Shown here: piece after piece, positions 34,062 through 43,650 of the stretch
Layout: each line of letters begins with the position of its first letter
Position numbering within the stretch: the first letter of the stretch is position 1
DNA from: Winogradskyella luteola
Lineage (GTDB): Bacteria; Bacteroidota; Bacteroidia; Flavobacteriales; Flavobacteriaceae
Direction: 5' to 3'
DNA length: 64,000 nucleotides
Assembly (NCBI RefSeq): GCF_019203985.1
Contig: NZ_JAGSPD010000003.1
Span: 281,206-345,205, forward strand
Made by a program: the position numbers and the translations under genes
Notes under the pieces: model-generated
What the model was told of the DNA's origin: nothing
The model's input: the letters and a program-made list of their open reading frames with translations, nothing else
The model's database searches: none

Positions 34062-36329
34062 ATGGCTTTTGACATTGATATGATTAAAAAGGTTTATGCC
34101 AATATGACTGAGCGCGTTGATGCTGCCAGAGAAATAGTTGGTAAACCATTGACACTCTCAGAAAAAATATTATACTCGCATTTGTGGGACGGAAAACCTA
34201 CCGAAACATTTGCCCGAGGTAAAGATTACGTAGATTTTGCACCAGACCGAGTGGCTTGCCAAGACGCAACTGCTCAAATGGCACTATTGCAATTTATGCA
34301 AGCAGGTAAACCAAAAGTTGCAGTACCAACAACGGTACATTGTGACCATTTAATACAGGCTAAAGATGGTGCGGCAACAGATTTAAAACATGCCAATGAT
34401 ACAAGTAGTGAAGTATTTAACTTTTTAGAATCTGTATCTAATAAATATGGTATTGGATTTTGGAAACCAGGTGCTGGTATTATCCATCAAGTGGTATTGG
34501 AAAATTACGCATTTCCTGGGGGAATGATGATAGGTACGGATTCGCATACCGTTAATGCTGGTGGATTGGGAATGGTTGCCATCGGAGTTGGTGGAGCCGA
34601 TGCTGTAGATGTTATGGCTGGTATGCCTTGGGAACTTAAATTTCCTAAGTTGATAGGTGTAAGATTAACTGGAAAGCTTTCGGGTTGGACAGCACCAAAA
34701 GATGTGATTCTTAAAGTTGCAGAAATTCTTACTGTGAAAGGAGGAACAGGATCTATAGTTGAATATTTTGGCCCAGGGGCATTATCTATGTCTTGTACAG
34801 GTAAAGGAACCATCTGTAATATGGGAGCCGAAATTGGAGCAACAACGTCTACGTTTGGTTACGACGATTCTATGGAACGTTACCTAAAAGCTACAGATAG
34901 AGAGGATGTTGCTGCCGAAGCCAATAAAATTAGAGAATACCTAACTGCTGATGACGAAGTTTATGCAAACCCTGAGCAATACTTCGACCAAGTTATAGAT
35001 ATTAATCTTTCGGAATTAGGCCCATTGTTAAATGGACCTTTTACACCAGATTTATCAACAACTGTAGGTAGGGAAATGACAACAAAAGCCAAAGAAAATG
35101 AATGGCCAATGCAGGTAGAATGGGGACTTATTGGTTCTTGTACCAACTCATCTTACGAAGATTTGTCTAGAGCCTCATCCATAGCACAACAAGCATTGGA
35201 CAAAGGATTAAAGACCAAAGCTGAGTTTGGTATAAATCCAGGTTCTGAGCAAGTACGTTATACTGCAGAACGTGATGGCATTCTTCAAGTTTTTGAAAAA
35301 TTGGATGCTAAAATATTCACTAATGCTTGTGGACCATGTATAGGGCAGTGGGCACGTTACAGTGATCCTAAAAATGCTCCAAAGAATAGTATTGTACATT
35401 CCTTTAATAGAAACTTTGCCAAGCGTGCAGATGGTAATCCAAATACGCATGCTTTTGTAGCGTCACCAGAAATTACAGCAGCAATTGCAATAGCAGGTAG
35501 GCTAGACTTTAACCCAATGACTGATACTTTAATTAACGAAAATGGGGAAGAAGTTATGTTAGATGAACCAACAGGGTGGGAATTACCACCAAAAGGTTTC
35601 GATGTTAAAGAGAATGGTTACTTAGAGCCCGTTGCCGATGGAAGTGGAGTTGAAGTTACTGTGAATCCAGAGTCTGAACGTTTACAATTGTTAGAACCAT
35701 TTACACCGATTGGAGATTCAATAACTGGTGCTAAATTATTGATTAAGGCCTTTGGAAAATGTACAACAGATCATATCTCTATGGCTGGGCCTTGGCTACG
35801 CTTTAGAGGACATTTAGATAATATTGCAAATAATACCTTAATAGGAGCTGTTAATGCATTCGGTAAGAAAACAAACTTTGTTAAAAACCAATTGACAGGC
35901 GAATTTGGCGGAGTGCCAGATACCGCTAGAGCTTACAAGGCCGCGGGAATAAAATCTATTGTTGTTGGTGACCATAACTATGGAGAAGGATCATCTAGAG
36001 AGCATGCAGCAATGCAACCAAGACATTTGGGTGTGGCAGCTGTAATTGTAAAGTCCTTTGCGCGTATTCATGAAACCAACCTTAAAAAACAAGGTATGCT
36101 TGGGCTAACATTCGCCAATGAATCTGATTACGATTTAATACAAGAAGATGATACGTTCAACTTCTTGGACTTAAACGAATTCGCACCAGACAAACCATTG
36201 CATATTGAAGTAGTTCATGCAGATGGATCTAAAGATACCATTGCACTGAACCATACCTATAATGATGCACAAATTGAATGGTATAAGGAAGGTTCTGCAT
36301 TGAATTTAATTAAGAAGCAGAACGCTTAA
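34062..36329 (+). CDS. Aconitate hydratase, mitochondrial type
   Basis: TCA-cycle enzyme isomerising citrate to isocitrate with a [4Fe-4S] cluster. The 755 residues match the mitochondrial-type aconitase common in Bacteroidota, shorter than AcnA or AcnB. The cluster ligands are in [11 protein letters not shown] (Cys about 358) and ACGPCIGQW (Cys about 423 and 426). Substrate-binding motifs include [13 protein letters not shown] near 160 and the swivelling-domain loop [15 protein letters not shown] near 645. ATG at 34062, followed by a terminator after the stop. Confidence 0.96.
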   Translation: MAFDIDMIKKVYANMTERVDAAREIVGKPLTLSEKILYSHLWDGKPTETFARGKDYVDFAPDRVACQDATAQMALLQFMQAGKPKVAVPTTVHCDHLIQAKDGAATDLKHANDTSSEVFNFLESVSNKYGIGFWKPGAGIIHQVVLENYAFPGGMMIGTDSHTVNAGGLGMVAIGVGGADAVDVMAGMPWELKFPKLIGVRLTGKLSGWTAPKDVILKVAEILTVKGGTGSIVEYFGPGALSMSCTGKGTICNMGAEIGATTSTFGYDDSMERYLKATDREDVAAEANKIREYLTADDEVYANPEQYFDQVIDINLSELGPLLNGPFTPDLSTTVGREMTTKAKENEWPMQVEWGLIGSCTNSSYEDLSRASSIAQQALDKGLKTKAEFGINPGSEQVRYTAERDGILQVFEKLDAKIFTNACGPCIGQWARYSDPKNAPKNSIVHSFNRNFAKRADGNPNTHAFVASPEITAAIAIAGRLDFNPMTDTLINENGEEVMLDEPTGWELPPKGFDVKENGYLEPVADGSGVEVTVNPESERLQLLEPFTPIGDSITGAKLLIKAFGKCTTDHISMAGPWLRFRGHLDNIANNTLIGAVNAFGKKTNFVKNQLTGEFGGVPDTARAYKAAGIKSIVVGDHNYGEGSSREHAAMQPRHLGVAAVIVKSFARIHETNLKKQGMLGLTFANESDYDLIQEDDTFNFLDLNEFAPDKPLHIEVVHADGSKDTIALNHTYNDAQIEWYKEGSALNLIKKQNA

Positions 36330-36355
36330 TGATATAAAACCAATAGTATTAAATT

Positions 36356-36388
36356 AAACTCTCAGTTCTGGCTGGGAGTTTTTTTTGC
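36356..36388 (+). terminator. Terminator after aconitase gene
   Basis: AAACTCTCAG pairs with CTGGGAGTTT (one G-T) around TTCTGG, followed by a T-run. Confidence 0.8.
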
Positions 36389-36454
36389 TTTAAAATGAAA
36401 GGTTTACATCTTCTATACGACAGAAAGTGCAACTCAATTAATCTTTTATTAGCC

Positions 36455-37126
36455 ATGAATGCCATCTGGATATTCGAGGATGTTAACTTATTCAATTTGT
36501 TATGTCCTCATAAGTTTAAGAAATATAAGGATTGCCACGATTTTGATGCCTATAAAAAAAGCGACTATATCTATTTTGAAGAAGATGCAGCCAATAAGGT
36601 ATATCTCATCGAAAAAGGAAAGGTAAAGATTGGCTACTATAACGAAGATGGAACAGAAGTAATAAAAGCAATTTTAAAAAGAGGGGAGCTCTTTGGCGAA
36701 AAAGCTATCTTGGGAGAAGAAAAGCGTGAAGAATTTGCACAATCTCTAGATAATAATACTTCAATTTGTCCTGTAGGTGTAAATACCATGCACGAGCTTA
36801 TGAGAGACAATAAAACGTTCAGTTTAAGAATTTATAAGTTTATCGGGTTAAAGTTTAAAAAATTAGAACGCCGCCTACAGCTCTTGCTGTTTAAGGATTC
36901 AAAAACACGCTTAATGGAATTTTTGGATGAGTTATGTTCCGAATATGGTTACGATTGCAATAAAACAGGCGACCATATTATTAATCATCCGTACACACAA
37001 AAAGATATTGCATGCTTAATCGGTATATCTAGACCGACATTAAATGTTTTAATGAACGAGTTAAAAGAAGACAAGATTATAGATTTTAACCGTAAACAAA
37101 TCCGTATCTTCAAGACTTCTGCTTAA
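36455..37126 (+). CDS. Crp/Fnr family transcriptional regulator
   Basis: Cyclic-nucleotide-fold regulator of 223 residues. The cNMP-binding domain (about 20-120) has YIYFEEDAANKVYLIEKGKVKIGYY in two adjoining blocks and the phosphate-loop region GELFGEKAIL; no N-terminal Cys cluster for FeS is present, so it is not an O2-sensing Fnr. The C-terminal winged helix is YTQKDIACLIGISRPTLNVLMNEL. I prefer the ATG at 36455 (MNAIWIFEDVNLF), which fits the family; an upstream ATG at 36395 is only seven bases past the aconitase terminator. The next gene, a TlpA-like reductase, starts nine bases after the stop. Confidence 0.88.
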   Translation: MNAIWIFEDVNLFNLLCPHKFKKYKDCHDFDAYKKSDYIYFEEDAANKVYLIEKGKVKIGYYNEDGTEVIKAILKRGELFGEKAILGEEKREEFAQSLDNNTSICPVGVNTMHELMRDNKTFSLRIYKFIGLKFKKLERRLQLLLFKDSKTRLMEFLDELCSEYGYDCNKTGDHIINHPYTQKDIACLIGISRPTLNVLMNELKEDKIIDFNRKQIRIFKTSA

Positions 37127-37135
37127 TTTTACTAC

Positions 37136-37699
37136 ATGAAAGCTAAACTTACAAAACGCAATATTATATTTTTTATTATAATAGCTGTTCTCATCATTCC
37201 TCAAACCAGAGAACCTTTACAGATATTGTTGCACAAGGGTCTAAGCTATATCAATCAATCTTCACTTATTGATAAAGATGAAAGGGTTTCCATAGCGTAT
37301 TCTAATTGGAAATTAAAATCGGATAATAGTAGATCACTTACATTTAATAATACTAAAGGAAAAGTGGTATTTATAAATTTTTGGGCAACTTGGTGCCCAC
37401 CGTGCATTGCAGAAATGCCAAACCTACAATTGTTATACAATGATTATAGTGATAAAGTTGAGTTTTTGTTTGTTACAACCGATGATTTTGAGACTGTAGA
37501 AAAATTTAAAAACAAGAAGAATTTTAATTTTGAAGTTTTTAATTCTTTAAACGAAATTCCAGAAGAATTATACACACGCTCTATCCCTAGAACATTTATA
37601 ATAAATAAGCGTGGAGAGATTGTTGTAGATGAATCTGGTGCTGTGGATTGGAATAGTGAAACCGTAAGAAGTCAACTTAATGATTTACTTATAGAATAA
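37136..37699 (+). CDS. TlpA-like membrane-anchored thiol-disulfide reductase
   Basis: Thioredoxin-fold protein of 187 residues anchored by an N-terminal membrane segment (residues about 9-22, IIFFIIIAVLIIPQ), with the catalytic domain predicted in the periplasm. The active site is FINFWATWCPPCIAEMP (WCPPC, Cys about 87 and 90), followed by the cis-Pro loop SIPRTFIINKRG. Such proteins reduce disulfides in apocytochromes or other exported proteins. It is the second gene in a Crp/Fnr-TlpA-kinase run. Confidence 0.9.
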   Translation: MKAKLTKRNIIFFIIIAVLIIPQTREPLQILLHKGLSYINQSSLIDKDERVSIAYSNWKLKSDNSRSLTFNNTKGKVVFINFWATWCPPCIAEMPNLQLLYNDYSDKVEFLFVTTDDFETVEKFKNKKNFNFEVFNSLNEIPEELYTRSIPRTFIINKRGEIVVDESGAVDWNSETVRSQLNDLLIE

Positions 37700-37711
37700 T
37701 AAGCTAACCGT

Positions 37712-38272
37712 ATGCTATACTTAATTAGTGGTGCTTCCAGATCTGGAAAAACCACAATTGCAAAAAGATTATCTATCCAAAAAGGTGTTCCGTACATATC
37801 TTTAGATTGGCTTGTGATGGGATTCACTAAAGGTATTCCAGAATATGGAATACACGATCTATTGATGCCAGATGATATAGCCGAAAGGTTTTGGAGCTTT
37901 TTTAAAGCAATGTGCGAAAGTATGATTTGGGTAGGTGATGATTGTATTATTGAAGGTGAAGCTATATTACCAGAATTAATCATTGAGTTAATGAATAAAC
38001 ACCCTGAAGAGATGAAAATATGCTTTTTAGGCTATACTGACATCTCTATTATTGAAAAAGTTAATGAAATAAAAAAGTTTGTTACTGGTACAACAGATTG
38101 GTTAAGTGATAAATCTGATACACACATCGAAAATCATGTTAAAAACATGATAGAGTACAGCAAAAAAATTAAAAAATCTTGTCAAAAAAATGGCTTAACT
38201 TATTTTGACACTTCCAAGGATTTTATGACAGTCACTTACAATGTTGTAGATTATATGATGACTCATTCCTAG
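37712..38272 (+). CDS. Putative P-loop kinase, hypothetical
   Basis: A 186-residue P-loop protein. Walker A is LISGASRSGKTTIAKRLS (residues 4-21); a DxD-like motif SLDWLVMGF follows, as in small-molecule kinases (2-phosphoglycerate kinase-like and AAA_33-type), and an acidic IIEGEAILPEL may be Walker B-like. The substrate is unknown. It starts 12 bases after the TlpA-like gene and may share its transcript. Confidence 0.72.
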   Translation: MLYLISGASRSGKTTIAKRLSIQKGVPYISLDWLVMGFTKGIPEYGIHDLLMPDDIAERFWSFFKAMCESMIWVGDDCIIEGEAILPELIIELMNKHPEEMKICFLGYTDISIIEKVNEIKKFVTGTTDWLSDKSDTHIENHVKNMIEYSKKIKKSCQKNGLTYFDTSKDFMTVTYNVVDYMMTHS

Positions 38273-38310
38273 TATAGGTTTGGTATAATCTAGTAATTCA
38301 AAAGAAAACT

Positions 38311-38757
38311 TTATTTGAAATATTTAAATGGAACAATCAGCATTCCAAAATTCTCACCTTTATCTTTTCCTAAATGTTTATGATGAATTTTATGAGCGCG
38401 CCTTACTCCTCTGGCATATTTAGTATCAATATTTCTCAGCCACTTAAAACGTTGATGTATAAAAATATCATGGACAACAAAATAGGCAATACCATAAAAT
38501 AAAATACCTAATCCAATAGGAAGCGTATACCATATACCTTCATAATTCCATAGATAAAAGCAGGTCATACTTACAACAGCATAAAAAATAAAAAAGGCAT
38601 CATTACGTTCAAACCAACTATCATGATCCTTGTGATGATGATCTTTATGTAAATTCCATAAAAAGCCATGCATTATATACTTGTGGGTAAACCATGCATT
38701 AAATTCCATAATAAAAAATGTTCCTAAGAAAATCAGTATCCAAAAAACAGTTTGCAT
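38311..38757 (-). CDS. crtZ: Beta-carotene hydroxylase CrtZ
   Basis: Diiron membrane hydroxylase that adds 3-hydroxyls to beta-carotene to give zeaxanthin. The 148 residues have four membrane segments and the histidine clusters HKYIMH, HKDHHHKDH, HDIFIH and HKIHHKH that hold the iron atoms, in the standard order of the CrtZ family. ATG at 38757, 18 bases after the crtB stop. Last gene of the regulator-crtI-crtB-crtZ operon. Confidence 0.95.
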   Translation of the reverse strand: MQTVFWILIFLGTFFIMEFNAWFTHKYIMHGFLWNLHKDHHHKDHDSWFERNDAFFIFYAVVSMTCFYLWNYEGIWYTLPIGLGILFYGIAYFVVHDIFIHQRFKWLRNIDTKYARGVRRAHKIHHKHLGKDKGENFGMLIVPFKYFK

Positions 38758-38775
38758 AATAATGTCTTTTATATT

Positions 38776-39615
38776 TTAAAGTAAATTGAGTTGATATTTC
38801 ACGTAGCTTCTAGTTAGCAGTTCAATTTTTTTGTAGTTGGGAACTCTAATTCTAGTAGATTTAATCTCTAGAGCTGGTGTTTTTTTGAGCTTTTGAAGTA
38901 ATTTGTTGTAATAACGATATGCCATAAATACGCCAAAACGTGCTTCTAGCGGTAGACGCTTAATGCCTTTTAGTCCTTTTGCAAAATCTTCTTCTATATC
39001 GGTAATAATAGCTTGTTTTGAAGCTTCGTCTAAATGATTTAAATCGGTATTTGGAAAATAAGTTCTGCTTAAGTCTTCAAAATCTGCCTTTAGGTCTCTT
39101 AAAAAATTTACCTTCTGAAATGCAGAACCCAAACTCATGGCAGAGTCTTTAAGATTATTGTACTTTTCATTATCACCTTTTACAAAAACCTTTAAGCACA
39201 TTAAACCTACAACATCAGCTGATCCATAAATATAGTCTTTGTATTCTTGCTCAGTTAGGTAATCAGTCTTGTGTAGATCTAACCGCATACTGTTCATAAA
39301 AGCATCCACCAAATGTTTATCGATATTGTACTTATGGTAAGTTTCTTGAAACGAATTTAAAATAGGGTTTAAGCTAATTTTATCTGCCAATGCCGCTTCT
39401 AAACTAGCTTCAAAATCTTTAAAAAGTTTTTCTTTGTCAAACTCGTGAAACGTATCAACAATTTCGTCCGCAAACCTTACAAATCCGTAAATATTGTAAA
39501 TGTCTTGTCTAATACTATCAGACAACATTTTTGTGGCCATTGAAAATGACGTACTGTAGGCATTTGTAACAGCTTTACTGCATTCTTTGGAGACGTTGTC
39601 GAAAATTGATTTCAT
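38776..39615 (-). CDS. crtB: Phytoene synthase CrtB
   Basis: Head-to-head condensation of two geranylgeranyl diphosphates to phytoene, the first committed carotenoid step. The 279-residue protein has the two Mg-binding aspartate motifs, VRFADEIVDTF (about residue 46-56) and NFLRDLKADFED (about 170-181), with the SYSTSF/NAYSTSFSMAT entry and KVNFLRD sequence typical of squalene/phytoene synthases. ATG at 39615; 36 bases separate it from crtI upstream. Confidence 0.95.
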   Translation of the reverse strand: MKSIFDNVSKECSKAVTNAYSTSFSMATKMLSDSIRQDIYNIYGFVRFADEIVDTFHEFDKEKLFKDFEASLEAALADKISLNPILNSFQETYHKYNIDKHLVDAFMNSMRLDLHKTDYLTEQEYKDYIYGSADVVGLMCLKVFVKGDNEKYNNLKDSAMSLGSAFQKVNFLRDLKADFEDLSRTYFPNTDLNHLDEASKQAIITDIEEDFAKGLKGIKRLPLEARFGVFMAYRYYNKLLQKLKKTPALEIKSTRIRVPNYKKIELLTRSYVKYQLNLL

Positions 39616-39651
39616 TATATTATATTATGATATTGCTATTAAAGGTAATAA

Positions 39652-41112
39652 TTAATCTTCATATTTATGTATAAGTTCAGCTACTAACTTTCCAGAGATT
39701 AAGGCTGGCGGTACTCCGGGGCCAGGAACTGTTAATTGCCCTGTAAAATAGAGGCTTTCTACTTTTTTACTTTTTAGTTTTGGTCTTAAAAACGCAGTTT
39801 GCATTAAAGTATTGGCCATCCCGTACGCATTTCCTTTGTACGAATTGTATTCGCTTATAAAGTCATTGACACAAAATGATTCTTTAAAGCGAATGTGTTC
39901 TTGAACGTTCTGATCAGTTAAATTTTCAAAACGGTTAATAATAATGTCAAAATATTGTTGCCGTAGTTGTGGTGTGTCTTCTAACCCAGGTGCAATGGGA
40001 ATAAGGAAAAACCCAGTTTCACAACCTTTTGGTGCCATGCTATCATCCGTTACTGACGGAAAGTTAACATAAAATAATGGGTTTTTTGGCCATTTTGGGT
40101 CATCATAAATATCCTCAGCATGATTTTCAAAATTTGTATCAAAAAATAAATTATGATGTTCCACATGGTTTAACTTCTTGTCAAAACCAACATAGAAGAG
40201 TAGGGAAGAAGGGGCAAATGTGCGTTTGTCCCAGTATGTTTCACTGTACTGTCTGTAGTTTTTATCTAATAATGTTTCGGAATGATGGTAATCAGCACCA
40301 CTTAAAACTACATCAGATTTAATAAGTTTACCATTAACGTTTATGCCTGCCGATTTGCCATTTTCTACAATTATTTTTTCGACATTACTATTTGTGTTAA
40401 TTGTTACACCCAAACTTTCAGCGAGACTTTTCATAGCTCTAATAATCTCATACATACCACCTTTGGGATGCCATGTACCTAAACCGAAGTCGGCAAAATT
40501 CATAAAACTGTAAAATGAAGGTGTTTGGCTAGGTTTGGCACCTAAAAAGAGAACAGGAAATTCTAAAGTTGAAATTAATTTAGGATTTTTAAAATTCTTA
40601 CGAACCTCTTTACTAATAGTTTTGAAAAAACGGTCAACTCTAGTTACAGTTTCTTTTGTAACCAACTCAAAAGGTGAAAGTCCAGGCTTTAAGACGACAT
40701 TGTTAATCGCAATATCATAATGTTCTTGTGCTTGTGAAATAAACTTTCTAAGTGGTTTTGAACTGCCGGTTTCGATACGTTCAAATTCTTCACAAATCTG
40801 ATCCATATGGTCTCCAATAGTTATCACTTCATCGGAAAAGAAGATTTTGTACGCAGGGCTCAACTTATCTAATTGATAATAATCACTGGTACGTTTTCCA
40901 AAGTCATTAAAAAATTTTTCAAATACATCTGGCATCCAATACCAGCTGGGGCCAATATCAAAAGTAAAACCATCCCTAATCAACTGTCTGGCTCTACCAC
41001 CAACAGTGCCGTTCTTCTCAAATATCGAAACATTATAACCAGCTTTAGCTAAATAGCATGAAGCTGACAAAGCGGAAAAACCAGAGCCTATTATGGATAT
41101 TGTTTTGCTCAT
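39652..41112 (-). CDS. crtI: Phytoene desaturase CrtI
   Basis: FAD-dependent desaturase that converts phytoene to lycopene in four steps. The 486 residues start SIIGSGFSALSASCYLAKAGY, a dinucleotide-binding motif, with the Cdc-like GGRARQLIRDGFTFDIGPSWYW region and the C-terminal carotenoid-desaturase signature GQLTVPGPGVPPALISGKL. ATG at 41112, five bases after the regulator stop, so the two are probably read from one transcript. Confidence 0.95.
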   Translation of the reverse strand: MSKTISIIGSGFSALSASCYLAKAGYNVSIFEKNGTVGGRARQLIRDGFTFDIGPSWYWMPDVFEKFFNDFGKRTSDYYQLDKLSPAYKIFFSDEVITIGDHMDQICEEFERIETGSSKPLRKFISQAQEHYDIAINNVVLKPGLSPFELVTKETVTRVDRFFKTISKEVRKNFKNPKLISTLEFPVLFLGAKPSQTPSFYSFMNFADFGLGTWHPKGGMYEIIRAMKSLAESLGVTINTNSNVEKIIVENGKSAGINVNGKLIKSDVVLSGADYHHSETLLDKNYRQYSETYWDKRTFAPSSLLFYVGFDKKLNHVEHHNLFFDTNFENHAEDIYDDPKWPKNPLFYVNFPSVTDDSMAPKGCETGFFLIPIAPGLEDTPQLRQQYFDIIINRFENLTDQNVQEHIRFKESFCVNDFISEYNSYKGNAYGMANTLMQTAFLRPKLKSKKVESLYFTGQLTVPGPGVPPALISGKLVAELIHKYED

Positions 41113-41117
41113 TAATG

Positions 41118-42017
41118 TTATACTTTATCAATAAGTTCTTTTATGGATTTAAAAGCTGAGATACCTTCTGGAAGCTTTTCTAAATCTATGGCATTTAGCA
41201 TATGACCTAAAACCCAAAGTTTTGTATTTGACTTATTAATAAGAAGCTTATTGAAATCATTTATGTAATCCTCAATTTTATCTTTTTCGGGCTTCACAGT
41301 AAAGTAAGACAAATAAATAATTTCGTCGTAATAATTTTGCAGATCTAAAAGGCTGTTCAGTGGTACACTAAAACCTAAAAATATGGATTGATACCCCTTG
41401 CTTACCAATTGATGGTTTATAAACATTAAGCCCAACTCATGAATTTCATTTTCGGGCAAATAAAGCACAAATGTTTTCTTGGATTTGTTGATTTGCCTAG
41501 ACTGAACTTTTTCTGTATTTATTAATATTTTTTGTCGTATTAGTGAAGATAGAAAATGCTCGTGAGCAGGAGTGATGGTATCGGTTTGCCATAATAAGCC
41601 TATTTCGGTAAGAAGCGGAATGAAAATATCGTAGAAAATTTCATCAAAATCTTTTTCTTTTAATAACGACTCATAAGTATTGTAGAAAAGTGTTTGGTCA
41701 AAGTTTAGCATTGCCAGTTTAAAAGCATTTATGGCATGACTTTCCATATTGCTTTCTGCTGCAATTTCTCTAACGAGAATAGGGATTTTATGAGCTTCTA
41801 TGGTAGCAATTTTAGATATTTTGTAACCATTATTATTGAGATAACTTACATTGAGCAACTTCTGAAAGCTTGCCAGATCGTAATACCTAATGTTAGTATC
41901 GGTGCGTTTTGGCTCTAGTAAATTATAACGTTTCTCCCATATTCTAATAGTGTGCGCTTTAATACCAGTGAGATTTTCTAAATCTTTAATACTAAACTGA
42001 TTTTTAATATTGTTCAT
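41118..42017 (-). CDS. CarH-like MerR-family regulator with B12-binding domain
   Basis: Putative light-responsive repressor of carotenoid genes, 299 residues. The N-terminal MerR winged helix (FSIKDLENLTGIKAHTIRIWEKRY, residues 8-31) is followed by a four-helix cap with W143 and E153-H154 in the W-x9-EH motif of CarH, then a cobalamin-binding domain with EIHELG (H193 in the place of the lower axial His). In CarH, adenosylcobalamin in the dark forms a DNA-binding tetramer that light breaks up. I start at ATG 42017; an upstream TTG is embedded in a TATTTTTG -7 element. First gene of the crt operon, so autoregulation is likely. B12 binding itself is inferred. Confidence 0.88.
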   Translation of the reverse strand: MNNIKNQFSIKDLENLTGIKAHTIRIWEKRYNLLEPKRTDTNIRYYDLASFQKLLNVSYLNNNGYKISKIATIEAHKIPILVREIAAESNMESHAINAFKLAMLNFDQTLFYNTYESLLKEKDFDEIFYDIFIPLLTEIGLLWQTDTITPAHEHFLSSLIRQKILINTEKVQSRQINKSKKTFVLYLPENEIHELGLMFINHQLVSKGYQSIFLGFSVPLNSLLDLQNYYDEIIYLSYFTVKPEKDKIEDYINDFNKLLINKSNTKLWVLGHMLNAIDLEKLPEGISAFKSIKELIDKV

Positions 42018-42038
42018 TTTTTTGTAAAAATGTTTAAA

Positions 42039-42046
42039 CAAAAATA
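42039..42046 (-). promoter_or_regulatory. -7 element of the carH-crt operon
   Basis: TATTTTTG on the minus strand, 21 bases before the regulator ATG. A TTG lies 24 bases further upstream (42071-42073), slightly beyond usual spacing. Confidence 0.5.
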
Positions 42047-42083
42047 AGATTTATCTCGTTAAGAATACTACAATTAACAAAAT

Positions 42084-42162
42084 TTAAGTAAAAATCGTAT
42101 GTTAATAAGTTTTTTGCGATTGCAAAAAAGGAATAAAGAAAGCTGGGGAGCTTAAGTAAAAA
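42084..42162. repeat. Inverted repeat flanked by direct repeats upstream of the carH-like gene
   Basis: TTTTTTGC, GATT, GCAAAAAA forms a perfect inverted repeat at 42110-42129. An 11-base direct repeat TTAAGTAAAAA occurs on both sides, at 42084-42094 and 42152-42162. It lies between the tRNA genes and the crt promoter and could be an operator, or a terminator for the tRNA transcript. Confidence 0.5.
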
Positions 42163-42179
42163 AAGTTCTTTTGATTTTG

Positions 42180-42265
42180 TGCGCACGAGAAGACTCGAAC
42201 TTCCACGACCTAAAACGGTCACTGGCCCCTCAAGCCAGCGCGTCTACCAATTCCGCCACGTGCGC
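42180..42265 (-). tRNA. tRNA-Leu (anticodon GAG)
   Basis: Class II tRNA with long variable arm. Acceptor arms GCGCACG and CGTGCGC pair fully; the anticodon stem CTGGC/GCCAG holds loop TTGAGGG with GAG at 34-36; T-arm contains GTTCGAGTC. The discriminator is A and CCA is not encoded. It is transcribed toward the crt operon, downstream of tRNA-Lys. Confidence 0.95.
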
Positions 42266-42318
42266 AAATAACATGAATAATGGTAAAAAAAAAGTTAAGC
42301 TCTATTGCTTAACTTTTG

Positions 42319-42391
42319 TGACCGGGCTGGGGCTCGAACCCAGGACCCTCTCCTTAAAAGGGAGATGCTCTACCAACTGAGCTACCCGGTC
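42319..42391 (-). tRNA. tRNA-Lys (anticodon TTT)
   Basis: Acceptor GACCGGG/CCCGGTC, D-arm GCTC/GAGC, anticodon stem TCTCC/GGAGA with loop CTTTTAA (TTT), T-arm CTGGG/CCCAG with TTCGAGC. Discriminator A, no encoded CCA. Located 53 bases upstream of tRNA-Leu on the same strand. Confidence 0.96.
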
Positions 42392-42520
42392 ATAATGTTT
42401 TTCTCTAACGAGGGTGCAAATATAAAATGTTTAATTAATAAAACAATACTTTTTTTATTTAAATTTTCGTTTTTTTGTGGTCAATTCAGCTAGTGTTTTA
42501 ATAATCAAATTGTAAGCTTT

Positions 42521-43042
42521 ATGATTGTAGTTTTGATGGGATATATGGGGTCTGGGAAATCCACTATTGGTAAGGATTTAGCCAAGGTTTTGGATTACAG
42601 GTTTTTAGATTTAGACGAATATATTTCAGAGAAAGAGAATGCAACAATTAAAGATATATTTGACAGCTCTGGTGAGATATACTTTAGAAAGAAGGAAAAC
42701 CATTACTTAAACGAAATTTTAAATTCTCAGGAAAATAAGGTACTTGCACTGGGTGGAGGAACACCGTGTTATGGAAGAAACCTAAAACTGTTGCTAGACA
42801 ATTCTCAGGTAAAACTATTTTATCTAAAGTTATCTATACCGCTTTTGGCCAAACGTTTATATAACGAACGCGAGAAACGACCATTAATAAATCATATAAG
42901 CTCAGAATCTGAATTGGTTGAGTTTATTGGCAAGCATCTTTTTGAACGCACTTACTATTACAATCAAGCGCAATATACAATTGATATTGATAATAAATCG
43001 AAAAAAGAAACCTTAGAAACTATTTTAATGCAATTAATCTAA
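42521..43042 (+). CDS. aroK: Shikimate kinase
   Basis: Phosphorylates shikimate in the aromatic amino acid pathway. The 173-residue protein has Walker A GYMGSGKSTIGKDLA (about 6-20), the substrate-binding DLDEYI, the ESGE-like region with YFRKKE and the GGGTP loop (about 82), then the lid REKRPL and a final RTYYYNQA segment. Length and motif order fit AroK. ATG at 42521. The 3' end overlaps the convergent phosphoribosyltransferase by nine bases. Confidence 0.94.
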   Translation: MIVVLMGYMGSGKSTIGKDLAKVLDYRFLDLDEYISEKENATIKDIFDSSGEIYFRKKENHYLNEILNSQENKVLALGGGTPCYGRNLKLLLDNSQVKLFYLKLSIPLLAKRLYNEREKRPLINHISSESELVEFIGKHLFERTYYYNQAQYTIDIDNKSKKETLETILMQLI

Positions 43043-43537
43043 GTATGCCTCATAAGGTTGTTTGGATAGGTTGACATGCACGTGCTCAAATAAAGACGTA
43101 GATAAAGAAATACCTTTAAAATCAGCTTTTACAGGAAATTTTTTATGATTACGATTTACCAATACTGCAGTTTTAAATTGCTTGAGCGGCACATCTAAAA
43201 AATGCTTTATACCGTAAATAAGTGTACTGCCAGAGTTTAAAACGTCATCAATGAGCACTATGGATTTATTGGTGTAATCTTTATATGGTATTGATGTATT
43301 AATAGGCTTTGTAGGTTCAGCTTTGTCAATAGTAACTTTACAAAGTGTTGAGGTTATTGAAGAGATTTTATCTAATTGCTGTTTTATTTTTTTAGCTAAT
43401 ATGTAGCCATTACTTTCAATGCCCGCAATAACAATTTCAGTTTCGTCAACATTGCTTTCATAGATTTGATAAGCAATGCGCTTAATTTTATGCTCAATTT
43501 CTTTATGACTTAAAATGGTGTTTTTTGTTAATGCCAT
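43034..43537 (-). CDS. Phosphoribosyltransferase family protein
   Basis: PRTase-fold protein of 167 residues. The PRPP-binding motif is SIVLIDDVLNSGSTLIYG (about 88-105), preceded by a flexible loop region and an N-terminal ALTKNTILSHKEIEHKIKRIA. The layout resembles PyrR and Hpt-like proteins; whether it is an enzyme or a regulator is unclear. I prefer the ATG at 43537 over an upstream GTG because it starts at the conserved helix. Confidence 0.82.
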   Translation of the reverse strand: MALTKNTILSHKEIEHKIKRIAYQIYESNVDETEIVIAGIESNGYILAKKIKQQLDKISSITSTLCKVTIDKAEPTKPINTSIPYKDYTNKSIVLIDDVLNSGSTLIYGIKHFLDVPLKQFKTAVLVNRNHKKFPVKADFKGISLSTSLFEHVHVNLSKQPYEAYLD

Positions 43538-43650
43538 CAATTTTTTGTTATAAATTTCCACACATAGTAATTATGTGATCAGTAATCTTTAATTATTGTA
43601 AAATATAACCTGTTTAATATCTACTACAGGCTTTCAAAGATAAAAAACAG

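Noticed and set aside
36395..36454. Upstream ATG extension of the Crp/Fnr gene
   Set aside because: Only seven bases after the aconitase terminator; the added 20 residues are outside the conserved family start.
42171..42493. Open frames across the tRNA genes
   Set aside because: They overlap two well-formed tRNA genes and have no protein motifs.
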